DNA from: Glandiceps talaboti
Taxonomy: Eukaryota > Hemichordata > Enteropneusta > Spengelidae
DNA length: 64,000 nucleotides
Assembly (NCBI RefSeq): GCF_964340395.1
Contig: NC_135557.1
Span: forward strand, 20,811,225 to 20,875,224
Direction: 5' to 3'
Position numbers and translations under genes: made by a program. The notes under the pieces are model-generated. The model worked only from the letters and a program-made list of their open reading frames with translations, did no database searches and was not told the DNA's origin. Of the stretch, positions 33,080 through 47,757 are shown in pieces. The stretch's first letter is position 1. Every line of letters starts with the position of its first letter.

Positions 33080-35376
33080 CTGATAATGAAAAGAAAATTT
33101 ATTTTAATGAAATTCAGTTGCTAAATTATACATTTTTTTTAAATTAATAAACTGAATTAGTCAATTTGTACAAAAATATTTACCTTCTCTCCACAATTTC
33201 GCATGTTGTTTCTGGTAATTCTATTTACATAGTGAGCTGTTATATATTTCATCTTAAAATGAACAACGAAATCTATTCGGCATCTTGTATTACAAAAAAT
33301 ACGTAATAATTATTCTTTTAGTTTGGGGTTGGGTTGAACCCTTTTAGTTTTGGGGTTGGGGTGAACCATTTAGTTTGGGGGTTGGGTGAACCAGTTTAGT
33401 TCTCATCCGACATGGAAATATTTCTAAACAAAATAATAAATTGAGAAATGGAAGAATTTGTGCTATAACAGTAAATGTTTGGCTCTACAGATACCTAAGT
33501 GTTAATGAAAGGATTTCTCTCACCACATTCTGGCTTTATATTCATTCTACTACATACTGATTTGAAATTGTTTGTGCTGTATGAGACAATAATCAATTTT
33601 GCAATTAAAGACAGAACTGCCCTATATAAAGAGGATTATGGCTAGTCTATGCAAATGCGGGAAATTCAAACTGCTGTACAGAGCACTAGCTTCTGGGTCT
33701 TGTTTTCAGCATTTATTCTGTGCTCTGAGAAACACACGGGTCATGTACCGTGTACAACTTGTTTGTGAATGTCGTAGGATGGTAACTTGATACACAGATT
33801 AGTTGAAAATCAGTCTGTTTGTTTCATAGAATGAAATAACTTTCCAAATGAGACAAATTCCCCTGCAAACAGCTGCTTCGATTGTGTGTCATTCAGGATT
33901 ATTCAAATATGCGGCATTTCCATGTGAAAACCCCAGATATAGGGAATGTTTATATTTTGGTGATTACTTGCCAGTGAGTCGTCACAAGTTCTCCACCTCC
34001 AAACATACAGTCAGTCATATGCAAAATAGGGTCCCAGGCGCCGCCAGTTGTATGTTTAAGTTTAATCAGGGGAGGGGGGTCTGGGGATAGTTACAAAAAC
34101 ATTTAGTTTTTTATACTATACTGAACTACTGATCTCTATTGCCCCTTATAAAATGAGTTCTTCAATAAATTTTAAGTTGGTATATTTAGTTTTCTGTGGG
34201 GCAATTAAGAGGTTTTACATTTGTCAAGTTTGATGGTAAAATAGATAGAATAAAGAAAATCAAATGTTGTCCCTGACCCTACAACAAGCCATTGGCAATT
34301 GTGAAGTTGTCACTTAATTAAGTTAACCTATAATTTGATATAATGATTGAGAAATGTCACTGTTTTTTTCTTTAAGGAGCCTTCAGTAATTACAGTGGAT
34401 AAAGGGCTGGAGGGGGGAGGGCATTTCTTAAACACTGTGTTCGGAGAGGGCCACATTTCAGGAAATGGTGTTAGGGGATGGTCACATTTTACTTGGACTC
34501 ATTTCATTATCTAATTTTGCAATACTTTATGATTTTGGCATCCCACTGCTGCTGCTTTGTACCGTAATATTAGACATAGATACTTAGAAAAATGTTTAAA
34601 TGGAGATATTGACCTCGGTCTTGGCAACGCTGGGAAGTGCACTCTTCTAGACTTTAGAAGTTCTTGCCTTCCCATGTCTGTCTTTGAAATCATTGCTTTA
34701 CTTTTTATGCTGACGAATACTCACACAAAGGCAACTACATTTTCTACAGAAAGCCATTCAGGTTTGGGACATCTACTTGATAGGGCTATCAATCGAGTCT
34801 GTAGAACAATTACTTCCTGTCTTTAGTGGGCTTCGAACCCAGGACATCCTGTCTGCTAATCTTTAGCACTAACCACTATACCACATGGATAAAGTGTAGA
34901 CAAATGCTTTTGAAATAGGCCAGAGGGGGTCATATTTAATAATAATAATAATACCAAGGAAAGTTTTGTTTGGAAAGTGAACTCCACCTTCCAATTGGAG
35001 AAACTATACATTTTTCCTTCTGCCTTTATACTGCAGTTCGTCTGTGTGATAGACGAACTTTTCTTTTAGATTTATTGAGATTACTTTTGAATACGTTAGG
35101 GAAAAGGAGAAAATGGGATAAGAAAAGCAAAAGACGGAAGAGAACATAGAAAGACTGTGAGAATTTCTGTACCATATGAATGATAAATGACTAGATTCTA
35201 CTTGTCTGTTGGCGTTTTGCTCAGTACTAAACATTCTTCTACGACCTAATACACTAATACAATTCATTTACGCCACATATTAAACAAGTTGACGTGTACC
35301 CAACATGGTGTTAGCGATCTATTCAGGTTAATTAAACTTGGGCTTGATATAGGGTTAAGGACTAGCTATTAAGTAT
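33080..35376. other. Upstream region of the MACPF gene, not duplicated
   Basis: It should hold the promoter and any 5' UTR exon, but no TATA or initiator can be assigned confidently. It contains a short minisatellite with unit TTTAGTTTGGGGTTGGGTTGAACC (about 33318-33397, three copies) and copies of a dispersed repeat. Two open frames (33599-33790, 33848-34090) are not recognisable proteins. Confidence 0.45.
34826..34889 (-). mobile_element. tRNA-derived SINE head or tRNA pseudogene
   Basis: On the minus strand GTGGTATAGTGGTTAGTGC matches a pol III A box of tRNA Gly/Glu/Asp type, and GGGTTCGAAGCCC about 30 bases later is a B box. The predicted acceptor stem does not pair, so this is not a functional tRNA. 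Confidence 0.65.
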
Positions 35377-36087
35377 TCGTTTTCTGTAGGTCGTTTCACA
35401 ATTAGTTTTTGGAGCATCATTACTATTGCACAGGCCAATGTTGTTAATTTATTTCGTTAATGTCTTCGCCTTGGCGAAAAATATATCACATTCACTTCGA
35501 AAAACTTGCTTCTAGACAGACTCTTCCATTGGTTTTATCCGTGGCTGTAATCAGTTGACTGGTATGGAAACTAGGCATTGACACATTTTGATCAGTTGAG
35601 CGTAAAAATAATATCACAGTCTTGTGAGCATGAAGATTAGAATTCTGCTGTCTTCACATTATACATTATATTGTTCAGAATGATTACTTCACCTTGTACT
35701 TGTACCCAATCATATAGAAGGCAATACAATGTCATTAACTAATAATAAAACCCACATAATGTAAACACATTTCTTAAAACGAGAGAGGAACTGGCTAGAG
35801 AAAAGTTATCATCTCGATCTGTGACCATATGTTTAGCTATTCCTAGGTGCTTGGGAGTGAGAGAAAGATGGCGAAATAGATTGCGAGAGACAAATAGTGT
35901 TAACCATGGTTGTAAACTAGGCATTAACACATTGTGTGTAAAAGAATCTCTTCATCATGAAGAGTAATTGAATCAAATAGCACATTTTTCCGAAATCTGC
36001 TGTGCTTACATTTATTGAGCAGACCGATGACTCCATCTTTTGCTTCTTCCCTCGTCACCATATAAACGACCCTATAAAATCATTCAC

Positions 36088-36227
<140 letters not shown>

Positions 36228-36231
36228 GTGT

Positions 36232-37030
36232 GTTTCTTCTTACCTGCTAGTGTTGACTTCGGCTTGCTTGTTCGGCCTCAACAGCGAATGTAACTCGATA
36301 GAAAACGCTGTCCTGCCGAGTCAATATATATATATTCTTCTGCAGTTTTATTGTTATTTCTATAACGTGCTTAGGGGGTAAAGTTTCTATTTTAGAAAAC
36401 GTATTTTTCTGTCAATTACTTGTGAACTGAATTTATACCTTGGCATATGTTTTGAGACTTAATGACCCTCACTTTTTAAACATGGTGTTTATTTATACCT
36501 GACCTGAAAAACACGTGAAATTACCTTGGAGATAGTCCTGAGGTTTAATATCCCTTACAGTTCATGGACTGCATTATAGAACTTTTCCCGTTAAACTCTT
36601 TGGGATAGCCCATCACTTCAATATCCCATACATTTCACGGCCTGCATTGTAGAATTGTACAATGATAAGTTGTACTCTGTACAATATACCATTGGTTACA
36701 AATTAATATACCACATGTTTCAACAGCTGGCACTAGTGTGTTGGTCACTTCAGTCATGTACTTCAGTGTAACGATACTACTATCTAATACCATCCATTTT
36801 AACCACATATATCAAACAAGTTGAACTTAGACTCAACATGGTGATGGGGTAGTAGGAGGGCGGATTTTTGCCTGCTAGTGTTGATGTTTGCTTGCTAGTT
36901 GGGCCTCAATGGAGAATATCAATGGATTAAAACTGGTGTCGTGAATGTTCACGACATGTGGGTTCTTTAACGTTTTATTTTGCTAAATAGAAGTGTATTG
37001 TTCTGTCAGTAAATTGGACTGAATTTTAAG
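36232..37030 (+). repeat. Near-identical inverted tract shared with 46850-47630
   Basis: Reading the reverse complement of 47630 to 46850 against this segment by eye, I find almost no differences; one is an extra A in TTAAACTC. Other arm segments show a mismatch every few tens of bases. Beyond about 37030 identity falls. Confidence 0.75.
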
Positions 37031-38416
37031 CTTGGCATGTGTTTTTTTCCAGATTTAATGACCCTCACTTTTCAAACATGCTGTGTATTAATTTGACATT
37101 TGACCTTAAAACATGTAAAAGTAAGCTTGGTGATAGTCCGACATGCCTTAGAGTTTTTAGACTGAACTATAGAACATTTCCATTAGTATAATCTTTGTGA
37201 TAGACCATCAATTCAATATTCCTTAAAGTTCGTTGACAGCACTATACTCTTTGGGATAAACCGTCAATTCAATAATCCTTACTAACAGTTCGTGGACTAT
37301 GCTATATAACTTTTAAATTATACTCCATGATATAAACCACCAATCACTATCCCTTACAGTTCACGACCTGCACTATAGCATTGCTTGCTTGTTCGGCCTC
37401 AACAGCAACTGTAACTCGATAGAAAACATTGTCCTGCCGAGTCAATATATATAGGTTCTTCTGCAGTTATATTGATTGATATTTCTATAACGTGCTTAGG
37501 GGGTAAAGTTTCTATTTCAGAAAACGTATTTTTCTGTCAATTTTTGAACTGAATTTATACCTTGGCATATGTTTTGAGAGTTAATGACCCTCACTTATAA
37601 ACATGGTGTTTATTTAAACCTGACACGACAAACACATTAAATTACCTTGGAGATAGTCCTGAGGTTTAATATCTCTTACAGTTCATGGACTGCATTATAG
37701 AACTTTTCCCCTTAAATTCTTTGGGATAGCCCATCAGTTCAATATCCCATACATTTCACTGCCTGCACTGTAGAATTGTACCATGAGAAGTAGTACTCTG
37801 TACGATATACCATTGGTTACATATTAAAATACCACATGTTTCAACAGCTGGCACTAGTGTGTCGGTCACTTCAGTGAGGCGATCATAAATTTGGTTCATT
37901 TGGGTATAGCTCTAAGTCATGTGCTTCAGTAGAACGATATAACGATCTAATATCATTCATTTACACAACATATATATCAAACAAGTTGAACATAGACCCA
38001 GCATAGTGATGGGATAGCTGTACATGTTAATTGTAATTGGATACTTTTCTGTAATGGGCATCACAGTTAGTTTTACCTTGTTGGAACAACATTACAATTC
38101 CATAGGTCAATGCTTCTACACCCTTGGCTAATGGTATATTGAGTTCACTTCTACAATTCGGCGACTAGACAAATAGTTGTACCTGTTGCTGTAATCAGTT
38201 GAGTCTACTAGAAATTAGACATTGGCAAATTGTATGATAACGAATCTTGCTCTCCTGGCAACATGATGATTAATGGAATCATGTAGCACATGGTTTACAA
38301 ATCTACTGTGTTCACATTGATATTGATCAGCAAGACTAGTGGATGGCTTCAGCACTTAAATGTTTCCATTCCTCATAATGCACTATAATATCATTAACTA
38401 ATATTTGAGAATACAT

Positions 38417-38554
<138 letters not shown>

Positions 38555-39770
38555 GTGTGTTTCTCCTTACCTGCTAGTGTTGACTTCGACTTGCTTGTTC
38601 GGCTTCAACGTAGACGGTGAAGCGAATGAAACTGGTGTCCTTCCAAGTCAGAATATATAGGTTTGCTTAATTTGTTTCTGCACGTTTTATCTATTTTTAT
38701 ATTTATAGCGTGCGTAGGGGATAAACTGTATCTTTCAGAAAATGTATTGTACTGTCAGCAAATTGGACTGAATTCATTCCTTGGCGTATGGTTTTGAGAC
38801 TTAATGACCCTCATTTTTTAAACATAGTTTTAATTTATATTTTGACTTTAAAAAACGTGAAAGGAAGCTTGGTGATAGTCCTACATGCCTTAGAGTTTTT
38901 GGACTGAACTATAGACAATTCCCATTATTATACACTTTGGGATAGACCATCAATTCACTATTCCGTACAGTTGATGGACAGCACTATATAATGTTCCCAC
39001 TTATACTCTTTGGGATAAATTATCAATTCAATATTCCTTACTAACAGTTCGTGGACTATGCTATATAACTTTCAAATTATACTCCATGGGATAAACCACC
39101 AATCACTATCCCTTACATTTTACGACCTGCACTATAGCATTGTTCCAATTTACTCTTTACGATATACCACTGGTTCAAATATACCACAGGTGTCAACAGC
39201 TGGCACTTGTTTGTTTGTCACTTCATTGAGGCGATCATAAATTTGGTTCATTTGGGTATAGCTCTAAGTTATGTGCTTCAGTAGAACGATATAACGATCT
39301 AATATCATTCATTTACACCACATATATATCAATCAAGTTAAACGTAGACCAAACATGGTGATGGGATAGCTGTACATGCTAATTGTAATGGATACTCTTC
39401 TGTAGTGGGCATCACAGTTAGTTTTACCTTGTTGGAACAACATTACAATTCTATAGGCCAATGCTTCTACACCCCTTGGCTAATGGTATATTGAGTTCAC
39501 TTCTACAATTCGGCTACTAGACAAATAGCTGTACCCGTTGCTGTAATCAGTTGAGTCCACGACAAAGTAGATATTGACAAATTGTTTGATATAGAATCTT
39601 GCTCTCCTGTCAACATGATGATTAATGGAAGCATATAGCACATGCTTTACAAATCTACTATGTTAACATTGATATTGATCAGCTAGACTAGTTGATGACT
39701 TCAGCTCTTACTTGTTTCCATTCCTCATATAATGCACTATAATATCATTAACTAATATTCGAGAATATAT

Positions 39771-39773
<3 letters not shown>

Positions 39774-39863
<90 letters not shown>
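39774..39863. repeat. (AG)n tract
   Basis: About 90 bases of AG, followed by GGGTGGGAGGGCGGGGG. Confidence 0.98.
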
Positions 39864-39866
<3 letters not shown>

Positions 39867-41845
39867 GGGAGGGCGGGGGATTTTTGCCTGTTAGTGTTGA
39901 TGTTTGCTTGCTAGTTGGGCCTCAGTGGAGACTGTCAATGGATCAACAATAGTGTCGTGCTGAGTCACGACATATAGGTTCTTTAACGTTTGTCTGTATC
40001 ACTACTGGTTAATCACTTGTTATTTCTATGACGTGCTCAGTGAGTACTTTATTGTTCTGTCAGTAAATTTGAATGTATTGTATCCTTCCAGTTGGCATAT
40101 GTTTTTACAGATTTAATTACCTTCATTTTTCAAACATAGTGTTTATTTTTACGTGGCCTAACAAAGGCGTAAGCTTTTTTCCGGCTTGTCGATAGACCCC
40201 GTGCTCAATATCCCTTTCTGTTGACAGACTGCACTTTAGAAATTTTCCATTATGCTCTTTGGGAAAGACCCCAATTCATTACCTCGTAACGATAGTGGCC
40301 TGCTCTATAGGGCAGTACATTTATACTCCTGTTACTCTGTATAAACTGCTTCAATGCGTAGAGTTAGTGTTGTAACTTTTACAGTTTAGAATTCTGTATG
40401 CACTAGGGGCAACTGGAATGTGTTTTTGAAAATGTTTTGTTAGGTACAATAACTTTCTAGTGAGTTTGTACACCGTAAACAGTATTGCATAACCTGTAGG
40501 AAACACATTTGTTGTAGCTGTATACATATTTTACACTGCTCTCTAATTACTTTGCTTTAATAATAACTTTGTAACATTCCAGTGTCTGTGGGGTCAGACT
40601 CGACTAACATTATGCTATTTTTCTGACTTCCATTACCTAATAACCAAACTTTATTGTACGAACTGTAAAATAAATCGTATATGTATGGTAATAAACTACA
40701 TATATTGAACATATATATGTACTGATTACATGATGAATCAAATCTAATTGATTTTTAGATCCGTACCCACAACTAAACGCCCTCGACGGCGAACATCATT
40801 GCAACCTGTTTGTGTACTACTTGTGAATAATATCACTCCCTGATCAAATTATAAAATGTTTAATTGTATTTTATATGTTTTGGTTGTCTTATCGAAAAAT
40901 ATACTCCAGTTATAATTACAACTAGTAAACATCGACAAATTCAAAACCAAAGTGTCACTACATCACCTATGGATTACATTGACCACTAATCAACAATTAC
41001 AACGTCCTTTAGAATTGACCAGTCATTAGTGAATATTTCTTTTGTTAGTTGATGAAAGAAAATGTCCCGGTTGCAGCTAGTACAGGTTCAACTAATAATA
41101 AAATCTACATAATGTAAACACATTTCTTAAAGTGAGAGTTTTAATAAAGACCAGGGAGAACTAGCTAGAGAAAAACTACCACCCGCCTCGATTTGGGGTG
41201 TAGCTTGATAACCATACAACTTGATCTCCTTCAACTATTCCTAGGTGATCTAGCCGGAGCGAGAGTGCACGCGCACAAAATAGAAACAGAGAGAGTTAAT
41301 TGTCCATTACTACTGCTGACTTCAGCTTGTTTGTTCAGCCTCAGCCGAGAATGTAAATTGATTGAGACTGGTGTCCTGCTGGTTCATCGATTGTTATTTT
41401 TATGACGTGCTTAGGGGTAAAGTATTATTTCAGTTAACGAAAATTTATTGTTTTGACAGTAAAAGGGACAGAAATTTAACCTTGAAAATACATGTTTCCC
41501 AGACTTACTAACCCTCACTTTTGAAACATGTTTATTTTTAACCCTTAAGGCCAAAAAAGAAGAAGAAGTGGTTCTGGTCAGCGCGCGCGTCGCTTCAACA
41601 CCAGCGCTTCACTCCTCTTTTTCCGATCTGGCGGCAAGCTCGCATTTTGAGCTTGTTCAAAAATTGTAAATGGCCACTGGTGGCGGGCTTCATACCCCTT
41701 TCTCACAACATTCTACCCACAGCTCATCACTCATCAAGTGGAATGCACACACATCGCGCACGGGTGTTAGGGAAGGTTTAATATTGCAGGGTACAAGTAT
41801 CACCCAAAATGGCTGTCAGACCTAATTCATCACATACCTATTGAC

Positions 41846-42500
41846 ATGCTAATCTCAGTTCAGATTACGTTCGGATCAAAGATCTGCCTTTCGGCCTTAC
41901 TAAGGCTGTTCCATGACTTGAGCAGGGGTTTTCTGAACACTGGAGATAGATTTTTACTGGAGCCAGTGTATGCTGACTTTCCCGTAGAAGGTAGCATGAG
42001 TACTTCAATCACCGGCCAGTTTCAGACGATACCATTATCAGTGACAATTTCTGCAGTCATCGAGTTTGGAAAGTTTATCACCTTTAATTTAACTGGTGAG
42101 AAAGAGTCGAGACCAGTACCAGTGCAGAATGCATTTCAACTGTTGATGGGTGGTGCTAGAAAAAAAAACATGGCCTAAACAACGACAGCTTGACCGAGCA
42201 AACGCATGTTTTAAGCTGCACAATGATATGATATGATGGTTGCAGGGACAGAACCTTGGATGGGATTATAACATTATCAGTAAAGTCTATGTTCGACATG
42301 ATCTGCAATGCACATCTCCAGTTGAGATTCCATATGTCTCATCAATCTGTAATTATTGTGGCTGTGGTCATGATTTGCTGACAGGAGAAAGAGAGCAGCT
42401 GACATCTACCAAACCTGCAGTGGTTGCTATGCAACCAAACCAAAATGACTCAGAAGAAAGAGAAAATTCTACAGGGCCCAGGCCCATGATCACTGACTGA
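41846..42500 (+). CDS. Two adjacent unidentified open frames in the spacer
   Basis: The first frame (110 codons) ends PVQNAFQLLMGGARKKNMA. The second (86 codons) contains a C-x-x-C-x-C pattern (ICNYCGCG) and an acidic/polar tail. I recognise neither. A CCAGTTTCAG acceptor-like site at 42025 lies inside the first frame, so the 3' part could be an exon. They sit in the non-duplicated spacer with somewhat higher GC. A decayed mobile element or a single-copy gene fragment are both possible. Confidence 0.25.
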
Positions 42501-44140
42501 ACACTATATGTAATATGTGAACACTGAATACTGTGTGAAAGAAAAATATTCGCGTCGTCGCATTGCTTTTGGAAAAAAGACATGACAAGAACCATTTTTT
42601 TTTTCCTTAGACCAGTGTTCTGCCGAGGTCGCGACCTTGCGACGTTGCCCCAACCCCTCCCCGGGGCCCCGCCCTAAAATTACAAATGACGCAATAACTT
42701 TCCCACCTTGCATCGCTTTGGCACATTCATTTTACGGCAGACATCAAAATTATCTAAGTCCAGAGCCAGGCCCTGACATCAACCAAACAAGAGGGATACT
42801 GACTCCGTAAGGGAAAGTTTTGTTGACATTATATAAGATACAGTGACAACGCACAGTTCTATCGTTAACATAAAGAAAATGCCACAGAAAGATCAACTTT
42901 GATAAACTTAATCTACAAATTGAAACATTACAGGGAGTCTCTGAGATGAGACGTCGAAATGGACGTCTCTCGTCACATGTTTTGTCTACCGTCACTGTCG
43001 CAATATCTGACCTACTCACTGACGTGTGCGAAGCACTGAACTTGCTACCGGAAATCGGAACATCTATCTGCCACAGCTCAGAAGCCTGAGTAAACCAAAT
43101 TTATGGGACAGGTTGTGATTTTCATTTGTTGATGGGTTAGATTAATGGAAACAAAATGAGTACATGTGTATTTTGATTCCGAAAAAGCTGCGTTAGGGGA
43201 TCGTGTTGCATGATGTTGACAGTGACACGTAAATGTTGGGCACTGAATCAATGCGTGATCACTGGCATGGCCACTATAGACGGCCGATGCGTGTGCGCAC
43301 GGTCAGACATGGAGATTGAACTTGTTGTGCAAATCAGAAAATAATAACTTTGACGTTGTTGATAGTTTTAGTTCAAGATTTCTGAGTTTCAAGGAGACCT
43401 AATGCTGTCATTTGATAGAGCAGGATTAAATCATTATACACGGCCAGTAACGGTAATTAATGAAAAATAAATTATTTCAAACTTTGTTTGAATGTATTAT
43501 TTATAAGTTTTTCGTTCACATTTCGTACTTTTTAAAGTCAGGGATTTTTTTCTCTTCAAAATGTTGGTTTTTCTTAACCTCGTCATGAATTTAAAGAGGG
43601 AATAAGAGGGAATGATAAACACAGCAGTGTACTATACGGTTCTATACGGTTCTAAAAATGAAACAAGTGGTTACAAGTTTAGGATTTCTCAAAGTTTTTA
43701 TTTGTATGTTCACTGTGACTTATTTTGAAGTTGTTCTTTTTCTTTTTATGCATTTTTAAAAGCACTGCTATTCATTGATATTCAGATTAAAAATTGTGAC
43801 TACCTTGTGACTATCTTTCGAAACAATATATAATATACTATCTTAAAATTACATAATCTTTAATAATTGCCTTCTTTTTCTAAGGTGTAATGTGTAGTAC
43901 TCAATTGTCAAAAAATAGCTTACTGGGAACTGTTATTGTGAATGGAATTTTTGTATGTAGTTAGGTTATTTAGTCTATGTGTAATGGAATATCTCAGACC
44001 ACAGTATCTCACAGTAATATATATGAATATTTCATACACAATAATAATTGACCCAACTCCCTGTCAAATGACCCCACTTTTTGCAACCAAGGGGCCTTTG
44101 TCCCCACTTGTTGGAAACCTTGGTAGAACACTGTCGTTTA

Positions 44141-44161
44141 CCCCCCCCCCCCCCCCCCCCC
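44141..44161. repeat. C homopolymer run
   Basis: Twenty-one consecutive C, potentially i-motif/G-quadruplex forming. Confidence 0.95.
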
Positions 44162-45016
44162 GTTACATCGGAGCAGCATGTGTCTTTCATGGCTGAAGTC
44201 GTTGAGATTTGATGAGGGACAGGGCTCGAAATTAATGCCGTCACGCGTACATTTTGCTGAAATGTAATAATAGCTCAGAATATTTCTATCATTTTCAAAA
44301 TTATGCTTAAAATTCGTAAAAGTCATACTGCATTCCTCAAAAAAACAATTTCTTGACCAGTTTTTAGCTTTAAATCAGTTGTATCATCGGGGACAAATTA
44401 CACAAGGTTTAATTGTGTCATAAACACAGGTTTTAGGCATGGATGTTACAAAAAATGTACAAAATGACTCAAAAGGAGCAGTGATTACTGATTTAAATAG
44501 TTTAAGCATTGGAATGTTTGAATGTAAATTTGTCGGTGTCGACACTATGCAACAACATCTTGCTATTGCCTATTGCTAACATTAGTAACAACACTTACAA
44601 GTTACAGAAGACGCATAATGTATACTGTACTGCAAAGTCAACCAAGACTTGCATGGCATGTTACCGATGTTTACATTATTACTTTTAATTACTTTTAAAC
44701 AGTAAATCCCAAAAGTTTAAATTGGATAACTTGAAACAATTATAAGCGATGTCAATGCCACTTTGATTAATTTGATGAATGTATTAGTACAATACTTCAT
44801 GGCTACAGATATACACCCATCAGGATGATAAGTATTCATCTTCTTACAAAGTTGGAGGCTACTCTATTCACCTACACTAATTGTCAAAGATGTCCAATGG
44901 CTAAATAATTAATGCAAACCATATAAGAGTCAAACTTGGAAATGGTGTCTGTGGAGAATAAGGTATACCTGGCTTGGACATGGTATCTGTGACGTGTGTA
45001 CTTGTTGGGTATGGAA

Positions 45017-45019
<3 letters not shown>

Positions 45020-45110
<91 letters not shown>
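45020..45110. repeat. (TA)n microsatellite at the start of the right arm
   Basis: About 90 bases of AT between the spacer and the first right-arm unit. Confidence 0.96.
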
Positions 45111-45113
<3 letters not shown>

Positions 45114-45714
45114 ATAGAGTATAAGTGGGAACGTTATATAGTGCTGTCCATCAACTGTACGGAATAGTGAATTGATGGTCTATCCCAAAGAGTATAATAA
45201 TGGAAATATTCTATAGTTCAGTCTAAAAATTCTAAGGCACGTAGGACTATCACCAAGCTTCCTTTCACATGTTTTAAGGTCAAAATATGAATTACAACTA
45301 TGTTTAAAAAGTGAGGGTCATTAAGTCCCAAAAACATACGCCAAGGAATGAATTCAGTCCAATTTGCTGACAGTGCAATACATTTCTGAAAGATAAGTTA
45401 TCCCCTACGCACGCTATAAATATAAAAATAGATAAATGTGCAGAAACAAATTAAGCAAACCTATATATTCTGATTTGGGAGGACACCAGTTTCATTCGCT
45501 TCACCGTCTAAGCTGAAGCCCAACTAGCAAGCAAACATCAACACTAGGCAGGCAAAATTCCGCCCTCCTCATTCCCTCCCTCCCTCTCCTCCTCTCTCTT
45601 TCTTTCTCTTTCTCTTTCTTCCTTTCTCCCTCCCCTCCCTCCCTCCCTCCCTCCCTCCCTCCCCCTCTCTGAAATATATTCTCGAATATTAGTCAAAAAA
45701 TTAGGAATGGAAGC

Positions 45715-45715
<1 letters not shown>

Positions 45716-45777
<62 letters not shown>
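45716..45777. repeat. (CTGT)n microsatellite
   Basis: A CTGT run inside a right-arm unit boundary where other units carry CT tracts. Confidence 0.95.
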
Positions 45778-45779
<2 letters not shown>

Positions 45780-45780
45780 A

Positions 45781-45831
<51 letters not shown>

Positions 45832-47625
45832 ATATATTCTCGAATATTAGTCAATGATATCATAGTGCATTATATTAGGAAATGGAAACAAGTAAGAGTT
45901 GAAGCCATCCACAGTCTTGCTGATCAATATCATGTGAACACAGCAGATTTCTAATCCATGTGCTACATGCTTCCATTAATCATCATGTTGACAGGAGAGC
46001 AAGATTCTTTATCAAACAATTTGCCAATATCTACTTTGTCGTGGACTCAACTGATTACAGCAACGGGTACAGATATTTGTCTAGTAGCCGAATTGTAGAA
46101 GTGAACTCAATATACCATTAGCCAAGGGGTGTAGAAGCATTGGCCTATAGAATTGTAATGTTGTTCCAACAAGGTAAAACTAACTGTGGTGCCCACTACA
46201 GAAAAGTATCCAATTACAATTAGCATGTACAGCTATCCCATCACCATGCTGGGTCTACGTTCACTTGTTGATATATATGTGGTGTAAATGAATGATATTA
46301 GATCGTTATATCGTTCTACTGAAGCACATGACTTAGAGCTATGCCCAAATAAACCAAATTTATTATCACCATAAGTGATAAACAAGGAAGTGCCAGCCGT
46401 TGACACATGTGGTGTATTTAAACAAGTGGTATATCGTAAAGAGTAAATTGGAACAATGCTATAGTGCAGGTCGTAAACTGTAAGGGATAGTGATTGGTGG
46501 TACATCCCATGGAGTATAATTTGAAAGTTATATAGCATAGTCCACGAACTATTAGTAAGGAATATTGAAGTGACGGTTGACCCCAAAGAGTATAAGTGGG
46601 AACGTTATATAGTGCTGTCCACGAAATGTAAGGAATATTGAATTGATGGTCTATCACAAAGATTATACTAATGGAATGTTCTATAGTTCAGTCCAAAAAC
46701 ACTTAGGCATATAGGACTCTCACGAAGCTTACTTTAACATGTTTTAAGGTTAAATGTCAAATTGATACACACCATGTTTGAAAAGTGAGGGTCATTAAAT
46801 TTGAAAAAAACACATGCCAAGCTTAAAATTCAGTCCAATTTACTGACAGAACAATACACTTCTATTTAGCAAAATAAAACGTTAAAGAACCCACATGTCG
46901 TGAACATTCACGACACCAGTTTTAATCCATTGATATTCTCCATTGAGGCCCAACTAGCAAGCAAACATCAACACTAGCAGGCAAAAATCCGCCCTCCTAC
47001 TACCCCATCACCATGTTGAGTCTAAGTTCAACTTGTTTGATATATGTGGTTAAAATGGATGGTATTAGATAGTAGTATCGTTACACTGAAGTACATGACT
47101 GAAGTGACCAACACACTAGTGCCAGCTGTTGAAACATGTGGTATATTAATTTGTAACCAATGGTATATTGTACAGAGTACAACTTATCATTGTACAATTC
47201 TACAATGCAGGCCGTGAAATGTATGGGATATTGAAGTGATGGGCTATCCCAAAGAGTTTTAACGGGAAAAGTTCTATAATGCAGTCCATGAACTGTAAGG
47301 GATATTAAACCTCAGGACTATCTCCAAGGTAATTTCACGTGTTTTTCAGGTCAGGTATAAATAAACACCATGTTTAAAAAGTGAGGGTCATTAAGTCTCA
47401 AAACATATGCCAAGGTATAAATTCAGTTCACAAGTAATTGACAGAAAAATACGTTTTCTAAAATAGAAACTTTACCCCCTAAGCACGTTATAGAAATAAC
47501 AATAAAACTGCAGAAGAATATATATATATTGACTCGGCAGGACAGCGTTTTCTATCGAGTTACATTCGCTGTTGAGGCCGAACAAGCAAGCCGAAGTCAA
47601 CACTAGCAGGTAAGAAGAAACACAC

Positions 47626-47757
<132 letters not shown>

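Larger units (their letters stand above)
41561..45019. other. Unique spacer between the inverted arms
   Basis: Not obviously repeated on either side. Sub-regions near 41580-41720 and 42620-42680 are relatively GC-rich (for example CCCCTCCCCGGGGCCCCGCCC). Open frames lie at 41846-42178 and 42240-42500, a C run of about 21 is at 44141-44161, and the rest is AT-rich with nothing recognised. Confidence 0.5.

Noticed and set aside
34826-34889. Functional tRNA gene
   Set aside because: A and B boxes are present but the acceptor stem does not pair, so it is listed as a SINE head instead.
46233-46657. Overlapping frames of about 80-117 codons in array units (39.06, 46.2-46.7 and 49.5 kb)
   Set aside because: They arise from the repeat-unit sequence in only some units and are broken by stops in others, so they are not under coding constraint.
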